NCBI GenBank assembly: GCA_965661625.1
Contig: CBFIEM010000004.1
Span: 1-64,000, forward strand
Reading direction: 5' to 3'
DNA length: 64,000 nt
Origin: GCA-2705995 sp965661625
GTDB taxonomy: Bacteria; Bacteroidota; Bacteroidia; Flavobacteriales_G; Salibacteraceae
Position 1 is the first letter of the stretch. Each line of letters begins with the position of its first letter. Positions 53,685 to 63,010 of this stretch are shown here, piece after piece. The notes beneath the pieces are model-generated. The model did no database searches and had not been told where the DNA came from. It was given only the letters and a program-made list of their open reading frames with translations. The position numbers and the translations under genes are program-made.

Positions 53685-54755
53685 ATGAGCACATACTGTG
53701 TTATTATGGCCGGCGGTGTTGGAAGTAGGTTCTGGCCCATGAGTCGCGCCAATCAACCCAAACAATTTTTAGATTTTTTAGGCACCGGAAAGTCTCTCAT
53801 TCGCCAAACCTTTGAACGATTTCAGCCTCTTTGCAAGAACGAACACTTCTTTGTTGTAACGAATGCTAAGTACAAAGAACTGGTTTTAGAGCATTTGCCA
53901 GAACTTGAAGAAGATCAAGTTTTGTGTGAACCTGACATGCGCAACACTGCACCGTGCCTTGCTTACGCCAATTGGAGAATCCAATCAGAAACTAACGAGG
54001 CATCCATTATAGTAACTCCTGCTGACCAGTTAATTCTTAAAGAAGAATTATTCCGTCACAAATTAACTGAAGCAATCTCGTTTTCGAATAATCATGAGGC
54101 ACTCGTAACCCTGGGTATTGAACCTCACCGTCCGGATACTGGGTACGGATATATTGAAGCTTCTGGAGCACCTATTAATGGGCATCACAAAGTGGCACAA
54201 TTCCGGGAAAAACCAGATTTAGAAACTGCCAAAACATATGTCCAAGCAGCTAACTTTTATTGGAATAGTGGCATGTTTATTTGGACGCTAAGTGGAATTC
54301 AGCGAGCTTTTCAAACACACCTTCCTCATATCCATGATTTATTTCTCGACCAAAAGGACGCTTTTGGAACATCCGAAGAACAGCTTGCCGTGGATTCCAT
54401 CTATGAGCACTGTGAATCCATTTCCATTGATTATGGCGTGATGGAAAAAGCAACCAATGTATTTGTTGCCCCTGCGGATATTGGGTGGAGTGATTTGGGT
54501 ACATGGGGAAGTATTTATGAGCACCTCGACCACGATCAAAATGGCAATGCGGTTTCGAATAAAACCTATTTGAAAAACGCAACAAATAATTTGATTCAGT
54601 CAAATCAAAACCGTGCAATCGTAGTTGATGGACTGAAAGATTTCATTGTGATCGATACAAAAAATGTCTTGCTCATAAGCCCTAAAGCCAATGAACAAGA
54701 CATTAAACAGATTCGTGCTGAAGTAGCTGCTCAATTCGGCGAAGAGCATGCTTAA
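53685..54755 (+). CDS. Mannose-1-phosphate guanylyltransferase
   Basis: A 356-aa nucleotidyltransferase that makes GDP-mannose for polysaccharide and glycan synthesis. The N-terminal nucleotide-binding signature MAGGVGSRFWPMSR...PKQF is present, followed by VTPADQ at the metal site, GYGYIEA, KFREKP-like AQFREKPD, and WNSGMFIW. There is no C-terminal isomerase domain, so it is the single-function type. It starts 52 bp after the SprT-like gene and converges on fumC. Confidence 0.94.
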   Translation: MSTYCVIMAGGVGSRFWPMSRANQPKQFLDFLGTGKSLIRQTFERFQPLCKNEHFFVVTNAKYKELVLEHLPELEEDQVLCEPDMRNTAPCLAYANWRIQSETNEASIIVTPADQLILKEELFRHKLTEAISFSNNHEALVTLGIEPHRPDTGYGYIEASGAPINGHHKVAQFREKPDLETAKTYVQAANFYWNSGMFIWTLSGIQRAFQTHLPHIHDLFLDQKDAFGTSEEQLAVDSIYEHCESISIDYGVMEKATNVFVAPADIGWSDLGTWGSIYEHLDHDQNGNAVSNKTYLKNATNNLIQSNQNRAIVVDGLKDFIVIDTKNVLLISPKANEQDIKQIRAEVAAQFGEEHA

Positions 54756-54769
54756 CCGAGCACCTTCTT

Positions 54770-56167
54770 TTAGCTCCTTTTCCCGGTCATATTTTCTGGG
54801 CGTACCCACTCATCGAACTCTGCTGGCGTAAGCAATCCTAAGTTTACGGCTTCTTCTTTAAGTGTTGTGCCATTTTCATGAGCCGTTTTAGCAATCTTAG
54901 CTGCTTTCTCGTAACCTATTTTGGTATTTAGTGCCGTAACAAGCATCAAGGAATTATTCACATGCTCGTTAATGCTTTTATAATTGGGCTCTATCCCCAC
55001 GGCACAATTTGCTTCAAAAGAAACGCAAGCATCCCCAATTAACCTTGCAGATTGCAATAGGTTAGCAGCCATCATTGGTTTGAATACATTTAACTCATAA
55101 TGACCTTGTGCACCTCCAACTGAAATGGCCATATCATTACCCATAACTTGAGCGCAAACCATAGTTAATGCTTCGCATTGCGTTGGATTGACTTTACCTG
55201 GCATTATTGAAGACCCTGGTTCATTGGCAGGAATAATTATCTCTCCAATTCCCGAACGAGGACCTGAAGCAAGTAACCGAATATCATTGGCAATTTTATT
55301 TAATGATACTGCAAGCTGCTTAAGCGCTCCGTGGGTTTCGACAATTGCATCGTGAGCTGCCAAGGCCTCAAATTTATTCTCAGCAGTTCGAAATGGCAAA
55401 TTCGTGAAGTCAGCTATATAGTCAGCAACTTTTTCAGCATACCCATCCGGGGTATTGATTCCAGTTCCAACAGCTGTACCTCCCAATGCCAACTCACTCA
55501 AATGATCAAGCGTATTATGTAGTGCTTTTAATCCATGGTCAAGTTGAGAAACATACCCCGAAAACTCCTGTCCAAGTGTCAGTGGAGTTGCGTCCATTAG
55601 GTGTGTTCTACCAATTTTTACAACATCCATAAATTGCTTCGACTTGGCATCTAACGTATTCCTAAGTTGATTTACTCCGGGAATTGTTGTTTCAATAATC
55701 ATCTTATAACAAGCGATGTGCATAGCTGTGGGAAAAGTGTCGTTTGATGACTGACTTTTATTCACGTCGTCATTTGGGTGTATCATTCGATCCCCTTCTC
55801 CTAACTTGTTCCCTTGAATAACGTGAGCTCGGTTTGCAATAACCTCGTTACAATTCATATTAGATTGAGTTCCCGATCCTGTTTGCCAAATCACAAGGGG
55901 AAATTCCTCATCATGCTGACCGGTTAGTATTTCATCACAAACCTTCCCTATTAAATCCCGCTTTTCCTGCGGGAAAGAACCAAGTTCACAGTTGGTGTAG
56001 GCAGCAGCTTTCTTCAAATACGCGAAGCCGTGAATCAATTCAACAGGCATGCTTGAAGCATCTCCGATTTTAAAGTTATTTCTTGAGCGCTCTGTTTGGG
56101 CCCCCCAATATTTCTCTGCGGGAACTTTCACATCCCCCATTGTATCTTTCTCTATTCGGTATTCCAT
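54770..56167 (-). CDS. fumC: Fumarate hydratase, class II
   Basis: A 465-aa TCA-cycle enzyme that interconverts fumarate and malate. The superfamily signature GSSIMPGKVNPTQCE is present (the catalytic Ser in SS around residue 318), with TGSGTQSNMNCNEV and GRTHLMDATPLTLGQE at the other active-site parts. The HPNDDVNKSQSSND loop marks fumarase C rather than aspartase. It ends 14 bp from the convergent guanylyltransferase gene. Confidence 0.96.
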   Translation of the reverse strand: MEYRIEKDTMGDVKVPAEKYWGAQTERSRNNFKIGDASSMPVELIHGFAYLKKAAAYTNCELGSFPQEKRDLIGKVCDEILTGQHDEEFPLVIWQTGSGTQSNMNCNEVIANRAHVIQGNKLGEGDRMIHPNDDVNKSQSSNDTFPTAMHIACYKMIIETTIPGVNQLRNTLDAKSKQFMDVVKIGRTHLMDATPLTLGQEFSGYVSQLDHGLKALHNTLDHLSELALGGTAVGTGINTPDGYAEKVADYIADFTNLPFRTAENKFEALAAHDAIVETHGALKQLAVSLNKIANDIRLLASGPRSGIGEIIIPANEPGSSIMPGKVNPTQCEALTMVCAQVMGNDMAISVGGAQGHYELNVFKPMMAANLLQSARLIGDACVSFEANCAVGIEPNYKSINEHVNNSLMLVTALNTKIGYEKAAKIAKTAHENGTTLKEEAVNLGLLTPAEFDEWVRPENMTGKRS

Positions 56168-56294
56168 GAGTCTTTTAATTTACAACAAAGGTAAACCCCG
56201 TATGTAAACCTGAAAATGTCTAGAAGAAATTTTCCCTCTAACTAAACAGGATTGCTACAGAACATTTACTTTAGCGTCACTAAAACTACAAGAG

Positions 56295-56444
56295 ATGCAA
56301 TTTTTAGGATTTTTAATTTTTCTCGTTATCGCAGGTGGTGCGTTTTTCACAGTTTTGTCTATCAGTGTAATTCTTCCTTCTGCCTTCGTTCCAAAGAATA
56401 CTGACGAAGAAGATGATCAAGCAAAAGAAGAGGTATCAGTTTAG
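56295..56444 (+). CDS. Putative 49-aa membrane protein with acidic tail
   Basis: An ATG opens a 49-codon frame ended by TAG. Residues 2-32 form one long hydrophobic stretch (QFLGFLIFLVIAGGAFFTVL and on), and residues 33-49 are polar and acidic (KNTDEEDDQAKEE). It fills most of the 268-bp gap between fumC and the ArsC-like gene and overlaps the 3' end of the latter by 9 bp, tail to tail. No family is recognised. The sharp split between helix and tail argues that it is coding. Confidence 0.5.
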   Translation: MQFLGFLIFLVIAGGAFFTVLSISVILPSAFVPKNTDEEDDQAKEEVSV

Positions 56445-56780
56445 TTCGGATATTCGATCTGCAGGTCTAGCTACTACCGCGCGATTGCCTTTTTCAACAA
56501 TTGGCCGTTCCATGAGTTGAGGATGGTCGAGCAGTGTCTGTATCCATTCTTCTTCTTGGAAATTCATTTGTTTAAATTCAGCTTTAAATAATTTCTCCTG
56601 TTTACGAAGTAAGGATTCAGCAGACATATTCAATTTCTGAAGCATTAGTTTTAATTCTTCTTGAGAAAGGCTTTCCTTCATGTACAATATGACTTCCACA
56701 GGTTGATTCTGTTCGTTCAGTAGCGCTAAAGCCTCCCGGCTTTTTCGGCATCTCGGGTTATGATAAATTTTATACGACAT
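56436..56780 (-). CDS. ArsC/Spx-family glutaredoxin-like protein
   Basis: A 114-aa thioredoxin-fold protein of the ArsC family. YHNPRCRKSREAL places the catalytic Cys at residue 11, and RPIVEKGNRAVVARP near the end matches the arginine-rich arsenate/substrate site. It may be a glutaredoxin-dependent arsenate reductase, but CRKS is also seen in family members of unknown function, and no ars genes (pump, ArsR) are near, so detoxification is uncertain. Confidence 0.88.
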   Translation of the reverse strand: MSYKIYHNPRCRKSREALALLNEQNQPVEVILYMKESLSQEELKLMLQKLNMSAESLLRKQEKLFKAEFKQMNFQEEEWIQTLLDHPQLMERPIVEKGNRAVVARPADRISELN

Positions 56781-56843
56781 AAATCTTGAATAAAAGCAAC
56801 TCCTTTATGAAGGATACGTTTTAAAATATGGTAAGTAAAACTA

Positions 56844-56864
56844 AATTTGTGTTCCAAATTTAAT
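56844..56864. promoter_or_regulatory. Back-to-back promoter boxes for the ArsC-like gene and the giant adhesin
   Basis: TAAATTTG occurs on the plus strand (56844-56851) and again on the minus strand (56857-56864), five bases apart. The minus copy has a TTG 21 nt upstream, inside the usual range; the plus copy has only a TTTTA-like match at the right distance. The two divergent starts would compete. Confidence 0.4.
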
Positions 56865-56896
56865 GGGATATCTTTAACCCCTAGTCAAGAAACGAT

Positions 56897-59875
56897 TTGA
56901 ATCGACTTCAATACATTTTGGTAATCCTATGGATTGCCTTTTCTTTTGATGGCTTTGGCCAAGACTGTACCACACTTTATGGTTCCTCTCAGGAACCTTC
57001 GAACGGGCTGGTATACGACTTGTGCACGAATGCAACGAGTGTATTAATTGATGCCAGTGCTACGAGCACATCGGCATCTGGATATACCTGGTCAACAGCT
57101 GCAACAACTTCAGCGATAAGCGTTACCGCGCCTGGTGTATATACCGTAACTGTTGCAGTAGGCGGAAACCCTAATGCTTGTATTCTAAATTTTACAGTGA
57201 ATTCTGTTGCTCCAATTATTCCTGCATTAGGAAATGACACGTCACTTTGCACTGGTGATGCCTTTGCAATAAGTCCTTCAGGAACATTTTTATCCTATAC
57301 GTGGAATGATGGAACTGTGGCTGACTCCTTTGTAGTAACTGGTGCGGATACCATTTCGTTAACCGTTACAGATACCAATGAGTGTATTGCAGAAGACACT
57401 ATCATTGTTACGAGTTACCCGATTCCTTCAGCGAATTTAGGTCCTGATACTTCAAAATGTACTGGTGATACGATTACATTGTTCGCAGACACTTCAATGG
57501 TTTCATATTTCTGGGGTACAGGAGCAACTACCGACAGTATTAATGTAAGCAGTGCGGGTGCTTATGGTGTAACTGTTACAGACACGAATACATGCACCAA
57601 CTTCGAAGTAATCAATGTGTTTGATTACGCCCTCCCTACTCCCAACTTAGGTGTCGACCAAACACTTTGCGTGGGTTCTTCAGTTTCAATTTCTCCTGGG
57701 GCGGGATACATCGGATACCTGTGGAGTGAAAACAGTACCTCAGCATCATTAACAGTTAATCAAATTGGCAGCTACTCAGTAACCGTAACAGATACAAATA
57801 CGTGTCAGAGCAGCGATACAATTGAAATTTTTCAATTTGCACCTGATTCAGTTTCGCTAGGAGCTGATACTGGACTTTGCATTGGAGACACCATTATTCT
57901 TGATGCCGGTGCTCAATACGCTTCATATGCATGGTCTAACTTTACAGGCAATCAAACATTGACAGTAACCCTCGGAAACACATATTCTGTAACAGTTACA
58001 GATACCAATGGCTGTAGCACGAGTGACACAGTTGTTATTGCAGCAAATCAATTGCCTCTGGTAAGCTTAGGGCCTAACTTAGAATATTGTGAAGGGAGTA
58101 GCCTCAGTCAAGTATTGGATGCGGGAAACGGCTACCAACAGTATACTTGGATGGATGGTATAACGACACAATTCAATACCATTACAGAGCAAGACACGCT
58201 TGTTTGGGTTGAGGTAATAGACTTTAATCAATGCTTAAATTCAGATACGCTAAATGTGATTGAAAATGCACTTCCATCGGTTAATATTGGTGGAGATGAT
58301 ACAATCTGTGCAGGTGGGTCAAAATCCTTGAACGCAGGAACTGGAGGAGGATCTTTTACTGCATACGCATGGTCTACTGCCCAAACTACTCAATCAATAG
58401 GTGTTAATACGACTGGTGATTACAGTGTTACAATTACTGATAACAATAACTGTAACGCCGCTGACACCATGAGCTTATTAGTTAACCCATTGCCCCAACC
58501 AAACTTAGGGGCCGATACGGGGTTTTGCGATGGAAATGCGTTTACCATTACATTAGACCCCGGTACATTCGACCAGTACCTATGGAATAATGCTACCACT
58601 ACTCCTACTCAAACCATTAATTTTCCAGGATACGGTACTTATGCTGTTACCGTTACAGATTTGAATGGTTGCTCGGCGAGTGATAATTTGACCATTTTTC
58701 AGTACCCGTTGCCCAACCCTCAACTGGGTAATGACACGAGCTATTGTGAAGGAGATGTTTTCAATTTAGTACTTACACCAGGAGGATTTGATCAATATTT
58801 ATGGTCAGACAATACTGCCAACCAAGTTCTATTAGTTACAAATAGTGGTAATTACGGCGTTACTGTTACGGACGGAAATGGTTGCCAGAGTACTGATCAA
58901 ATTGTTGTAACAGAAAATCCAGCGCCAAATATCAACTTAGGCCAAAATTTGGTGTTTTGCGAAGGGGACTTTATCAATGAGTTATTTGATGCTGGCGCAA
59001 CGGCTGGACCAGGAAATAGTTTCCTTTGGTCTAACGGGAGTGTTAATCAAACTATTGTTGTGAGCAATCCGGGGAGTTATGCCGTAACCGTTACCAATAC
59101 AACAACAATGTGTCAAGATTCTGACCGTGTTGAAGTTCGGTACTTTCCGTTAGCTGACGCAGACCTCGGTTCTGACCTTATTATTTGTCCCAATGAGGTG
59201 CTTACGTTAAGTCCAAATGTTGGGTTTGATGGATATAACTACAATTGGAGCAATGGCTCAGTAAGCACTTCCATTCAAGTGTTTTCACCTGGTACGTATT
59301 GGGTAGAGCTCAATGCTAATAATGGGACATGTTCAGGGATTTCGGACACTATAACGATTACTCAGGGTGTTCAACCTGTTATTGAATTAGGTGGAAACTT
59401 TAGCATGTGTGCTGGTCAGGAAGTGGTTTTTAATAATGACCGTTCACCGCAACCTGGTGTCGAATACCTGTGGCAAGACGGAACTGAGAGCTACGAATAT
59501 CGCATTAACGAATCTGGGTTATTTACACTCACTGCCACCAACAAATGTGGGTCTGTTGTGGATAACGTGCGCATCATATTTGAAAACTGTTACAATGTAT
59601 GGGTACCCAATACATTTACACCGAATGGTGATGGCAAGAATGAATTCTTCAAGGCCGATAGCGATCAAGAGTTCTTCGAATTTAACATGTGGATTTTTGA
59701 CCGCTATGGAACTGTTGTTTGGAAGACGAACAACCCATTTCAAGCTTGGGACGGCACCATTAACGGTGCAGATGCACCAACTGGTGTTTATGTTTGGAAA
59801 ATGGATTACATAAGCGCTTTTGACCGTTCACGTACACGTCACGAAAAAAGAGGGAAAGTCCATTTAATCAGGTAA
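56897..59875 (+). CDS. Giant repeat protein with type B T9SS (CHU_C/gliding) C-terminal domain
   Basis: A 992-aa exported protein. The start is TTG, followed at once by a good signal peptide (NRLQYILVILWIAFS, ending GFGQ); no in-frame ATG lies near. After residue ~110 come about 11 tandem Ig-like repeats of ~75-80 aa. The last ~95 residues form a type B T9SS domain: VWVPNTFTPNGDGKNEFF, MWIFDRYGTVVW and PTGVYVWKMDY. Proteins with this end are secreted by T9SS and, in flavobacteria, often depend on a PorP/SprF partner. Adhesin or motility function is inferred. Confidence 0.9.
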   Translation: MNRLQYILVILWIAFSFDGFGQDCTTLYGSSQEPSNGLVYDLCTNATSVLIDASATSTSASGYTWSTAATTSAISVTAPGVYTVTVAVGGNPNACILNFTVNSVAPIIPALGNDTSLCTGDAFAISPSGTFLSYTWNDGTVADSFVVTGADTISLTVTDTNECIAEDTIIVTSYPIPSANLGPDTSKCTGDTITLFADTSMVSYFWGTGATTDSINVSSAGAYGVTVTDTNTCTNFEVINVFDYALPTPNLGVDQTLCVGSSVSISPGAGYIGYLWSENSTSASLTVNQIGSYSVTVTDTNTCQSSDTIEIFQFAPDSVSLGADTGLCIGDTIILDAGAQYASYAWSNFTGNQTLTVTLGNTYSVTVTDTNGCSTSDTVVIAANQLPLVSLGPNLEYCEGSSLSQVLDAGNGYQQYTWMDGITTQFNTITEQDTLVWVEVIDFNQCLNSDTLNVIENALPSVNIGGDDTICAGGSKSLNAGTGGGSFTAYAWSTAQTTQSIGVNTTGDYSVTITDNNNCNAADTMSLLVNPLPQPNLGADTGFCDGNAFTITLDPGTFDQYLWNNATTTPTQTINFPGYGTYAVTVTDLNGCSASDNLTIFQYPLPNPQLGNDTSYCEGDVFNLVLTPGGFDQYLWSDNTANQVLLVTNSGNYGVTVTDGNGCQSTDQIVVTENPAPNINLGQNLVFCEGDFINELFDAGATAGPGNSFLWSNGSVNQTIVVSNPGSYAVTVTNTTTMCQDSDRVEVRYFPLADADLGSDLIICPNEVLTLSPNVGFDGYNYNWSNGSVSTSIQVFSPGTYWVELNANNGTCSGISDTITITQGVQPVIELGGNFSMCAGQEVVFNNDRSPQPGVEYLWQDGTESYEYRINESGLFTLTATNKCGSVVDNVRIIFENCYNVWVPNTFTPNGDGKNEFFKADSDQEFFEFNMWIFDRYGTVVWKTNNPFQAWDGTINGADAPTGVYVWKMDYISAFDRSRTRHEKRGKVHLIR
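57227..59590 (+). repeat. About 11 tandem Ig-like protein repeats
   Basis: Each unit opens with LGxDTxxCxGD or a variant (LGNDTSLC, LGPDTSKC, LGVDQTLC, LGADTGLC, LGPNLEYC, IGGDDTIC, LGADTGFC, LGNDTSYC, LGQNLVFC, LGSDLIIC, LGGNFSMC), has YxWSxG in the middle and often ends in YxVTVTDxNxC. One Cys at the start and one near the end of most units may form a disulfide. DNA identity between units is moderate, so the array is old. Confidence 0.85.
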
Positions 59876-59882
59876 TCAACCA

Positions 59883-60978
59883 TTAAGAGCGATTTCTTCC
59901 GAACTCCATTAAGAATGCTTTAATAAACCGATCGATTCCGCCGTCCATAACTGACTGCACATCGGAAGTCTCTTCGTTAGTACGTAAATCTTTTACCAGT
60001 TTATATGGGTGCATCACATAATTGCGAATTTGACTACCCCACTCTATTTTCATTTTTGACCCCTCGATTTCATCGCGCTCTTCCTGTCGCTTCCTCAACT
60101 CCATTTCATAGAGCTTAGACTTAAGCAACTTCATTGCATTCTCCTTATTCTGCAACTGAGACCTACTTTCAGTATTTCGAATGATAATACCAGTTGGCTT
60201 ATGCTCAAGTCGGACACCCGTTTCAACTTTATTCACGTTCTGACCACCGGCACCACCAGAGCGAAAAGTATCCCAATTTATGTCGGCTGTTCCGACTTCA
60301 ATATCAATATTATCGTCAACGATAGGGTACACAAAAACCGAGGCAAAAGAGGTATGCCGTCTGGCGTTACTATCAAAAGGAGAAATTCGTACCAAGCGAT
60401 GAACTCCGTTCTCACTTTTAAGATACCCATAGGCAAAATCACCTTTAATCTCAAGTGTTACGGATTTGATGCCAGCTTCATCACCTTTTTGATAATCTAC
60501 TTCACATACTGAAAAGCCATTTTTCTCTGCCCACATTAAGTACATGCGCATCATCATGCTGGCCCAATCTTGGCTCTCAGTTCCACCAGCACCGGAATTA
60601 ATTTCAATTACGGCATCTAAATTATCTTCTTCCGCCGAAAGCATATTCTTAAACTCAAGATCCTCCAGCGCTACTTTGAGCGATTCGTATTGCTTATCTA
60701 CATCGCTTTCAGACCCTTCGCCTTCTTGTAGAAATTCCAATAAAATCTCCAACTCATCCCGAACTGACTCTACGCTTGTGTAAGAATCAACCCAAAATTT
60801 GAGACGCTTGATTTGTTTTAAGATACGTTCAGCCTCTTTCGGATCATCCCAGAAGGTGGGGTCTTGAGACTTCTTTTCTAATTCTTGGATATCTATTGAC
60901 TTGCCATCCAAGTCAAAGATACCTCCTTAACGCTGCCAGGCGATCATCTACCGATTTAAGTTGGTCGTTATTTACCAT
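59883..60978 (-). CDS. prfB: Peptide chain release factor 2, with programmed +1 frameshift
   Basis: A 364-aa class I release factor that reads UGA and UAA and frees the finished peptide on the ribosome. The gene is in two frames: 21 codons from the ATG at 60978 to a UGA, then the main frame after a +1 slip. In the full product the stop-codon-reading SPF tripeptide is at 209-211 and the catalytic GGQ at 244-246, in RSGGAGGQNVNKVET. Joining the frames gives ALRRYLDLDGK, the same shape as the E. coli RF2 junction. The ATG overlaps the recX stop by 11 bp. Confidence 0.96.
60912..60927 (-). promoter_or_regulatory. RF2 programmed frameshift site
   Basis: The minus strand reads AGGAGGTATCTTTGAC. 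The internal Shine-Dalgarno AGGAGG (60922-60927) lies three bases before CTT, the in-frame stop TGA is at 60913-60915, and the next base is C, which weakens the stop. The ribosome slips +1 from CTT when RF2 is scarce. All the elements of the E. coli site are present. Confidence 0.95.
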
Positions 60979-61447
60979 AGTATAACTTTATTTCTTGCCA
61001 GACTAAATCAGCTTCAAACCCCCTTTGGATGAGGTACTTAGCCAATTTGACATGACCGTTATAATTATCTTCAAAACGAGATAACTTGACTTTTTTTTCT
61101 AATACCTTCTTGAGAATGCTAACATAAGCATCTTGATCAATTTGATTGATTCCTTCACGGATTAACGTTGGGTAAATATTCTTCTGTTTCAACCCTTGCT
61201 CTATCTTCCGTTTACCCCAATGCTTTTGAAAAAGTTTTCCTCGTATGTAAAGCTCTACAAAACGACCTTCATTAAGAAAATCGTCTTCAATGAGCTTTGC
61301 TATTATGTTTCCAATTTCATCTTCGCTTAGGCCATAAGTACTCAATTTAGCGCTTACATCCTGATGACACCGTTCTTGATAAGCACAATATCGCATTAAC
61401 TTGGTTAATGCTTGGTTAGCAGTTATTGGCTTTTCAGATGGTGACAT
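60968..61447 (-). CDS. recX: Regulatory protein RecX
   Basis: A 159-aa helical protein that binds RecA filaments and limits their activity. ALTKLMRYCAYQERCHQDVSAKL, LIEDDFLNEGRFVELYIRGKLFQKHWGKRKIEQGLKQK-like segments are RecX signatures of its three-helix repeats. recA is not in the window. It ends 11 bp inside the prfB start, and lies 12 bp after the RNase G gene, so it is part of one long transcript from HU onward or from an internal promoter. Confidence 0.92.
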   Translation of the reverse strand: MSPSEKPITANQALTKLMRYCAYQERCHQDVSAKLSTYGLSEDEIGNIIAKLIEDDFLNEGRFVELYIRGKLFQKHWGKRKIEQGLKQKNIYPTLIREGINQIDQDAYVSILKKVLEKKVKLSRFEDNYNGHVKLAKYLIQRGFEADLVWQEIKLYYGK

Positions 61448-61459
61448 TTCCAGAATCCC

Positions 61460-63010
61460 CTACACGGTCACCTCTTCATTTTTCTTGTTAATGAATTTGT
61501 ATTTCATTAACGGGTATGCCGTTCTAGGCTGAAGCTTGATCCATTTGCCGTAGTCTAACAACCACCTAACTTGAAACAGCTTCAACTTGAAATAAGCATA
61601 AATAAAGGGATGCAGTTTAATGGTGCTAACAGCCTCTTTCTTATCCTTTATCAAAAATTTCAGATTTGACTCGATGTCATCAGTCAGCAGGATTGTAGCA
61701 TGAACTTCTTTTGTTTCACCATCTGCTGAAACCGGAATTTCTTCTGCTGTCTTGATATCCATTTCAGGACGAACCCGTTGACGCGTAATTTGAACGAGTC
61801 CAAATTTTGACAATGGCAAAACATAATGTTTTGCACGGTCATCCTTCATCAATTCACAAATCTTATTGTAGAGCAACTTTTTATTTTCTGCTTGCTGCAT
61901 GTCAATAAAGTCAACTACAATAATTCCACCCATATCCCTAAGTCGCAGTTGGCGCGCTACTTCCTCAGCTGATTCTAAATTCACCCTGAGCGCATTCGCT
62001 TCTTGTGAATCTTCTTTTTTACTGGTGTTACCGCTATTGACATCAATTACATGCAGCGCTTCGGTATGTTCTATAACCAAATACGCGCCACTATTCATGG
62101 TTACATGTCGACCGAAGGAAGCCTTTATTTGCTTTTCAATCCCATATTTATCAAAGATGTTTTGCTTGAAGTGATGGAACTTCACAATCTTCTCTTTTTC
62201 AGGCGCTATACCAGCAATATAATCCTTGATCTCTCCTGCCATTTCCTTATTATCTACACGAATTGAGTTAAAGTCATTACTCAATATGTCGCGTAATAAC
62301 GATGCGGTCCTATCTAATTCGCCAAGAACACGATATGGAGGCTTTGAGTTCTGAAGGGCATCGAAAGATGACTCCCATTTTTGCACAAGTTCCCTTAAAT
62401 CACGGTCTAAATCTGCCACCTTCTTATTCTCAGCGACAGTCCGAACGATTACCCCAAAATTCTTTGGTTTAATACTTTTTATTAGTCGTTTCAAACGATC
62501 TTTTTCTTTTCTATTCTTCAATTTAGAAGAAACAGAAATCCGGTCAGAAAACGGAACCAAAACGAGGTATCTTCCAGCGATACTTATTTCCGAAGATATG
62601 CGTGGCCCTTTAGTCGAAATGGGCTCTTTAGCTATTTGAACAAGGATTTCCTGTCCACTCTTGAGCACATCTTTAATATTCCCATCCTTATTGATATCTG
62701 GCAAAATTTCAAATCCATCGAGATTTGCCGAATTGCGCTTTTTATTCCTTACTTCTTTTAGAAAATGCAAAGCATTTGCGGCTTGCGGCCCTAAATCGAA
62801 ATAATGTAAAAAAGCGTCTTTCTCATACCCCACATCTACAAATGCGGCGTTGAGCCCTGGAACGAGCTTCTTAACTCGCCCTAGGTAAAGGTCCCCGACT
62901 GTGAATTCATTGTTATTTCGTTCCTTATGGAGCTCAATAAGTTTTTTATCCTCCAACAATGCAATCACAACCTCCGAGGAACCAGTCCGAATAACTAGTT
63001 CTTTATTCAC
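61460..63010 (-). CDS. rng: Ribonuclease G/E family protein
   Basis: A 516-aa endoribonuclease that processes rRNA and starts mRNA decay. An S1-like RNA-binding domain (about 30-120, with VGDLYLGRVKKLVPGLNAAFVDVGY) precedes the catalytic domain with GRHVTMNSGAYLVIEHTEALHVIDVNSG and GGIIVVDFIDM, whose aspartates bind magnesium. Length fits RNase G rather than the longer RNase E. The frame opens at TTG (63034), but GTG at 63010 gives VNKELVIRTGSSEVVIALLEDKK, the usual family start, and is preferred. Confidence 0.93.
   Translation of the reverse strand: MNKELVIRTGSSEVVIALLEDKKLIELHKERNNNEFTVGDLYLGRVKKLVPGLNAAFVDVGYEKDAFLHYFDLGPQAANALHFLKEVRNKKRNSANLDGFEILPDINKDGNIKDVLKSGQEILVQIAKEPISTKGPRISSEISIAGRYLVLVPFSDRISVSSKLKNRKEKDRLKRLIKSIKPKNFGVIVRTVAENKKVADLDRDLRELVQKWESSFDALQNSKPPYRVLGELDRTASLLRDILSNDFNSIRVDNKEMAGEIKDYIAGIAPEKEKIVKFHHFKQNIFDKYGIEKQIKASFGRHVTMNSGAYLVIEHTEALHVIDVNSGNTSKKEDSQEANALRVNLESAEEVARQLRLRDMGGIIVVDFIDMQQAENKKLLYNKICELMKDDRAKHYVLPLSKFGLVQITRQRVRPEMDIKTAEEIPVSADGETKEVHATILLTDDIESNLKFLIKDKKEAVSTIKLHPFIYAYFKLKLFQVRWLLDYGKWIKLQPRTAYPLMKYKFINKKNEEVTV

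Noticed and set aside
57227..59590. Regular repeats that could suggest a CRISPR array or DNA satellite
   Set aside because: The repeats are ~230 bp, in frame, and conserved as protein rather than DNA; they are Ig-like units of one coding sequence.
59391..59813. 140-codon plus-strand frame inside the giant adhesin
   Set aside because: It is a shadow of the adhesin in another frame, without start context or any recognisable fold; the adhesin frame carries the clear type B domain there.
59883..60911. Release factor 2 read as a truncated gene starting at TTG
   Set aside because: The missing N-terminus is supplied by the upstream frame through the programmed +1 frameshift; the gene is intact.
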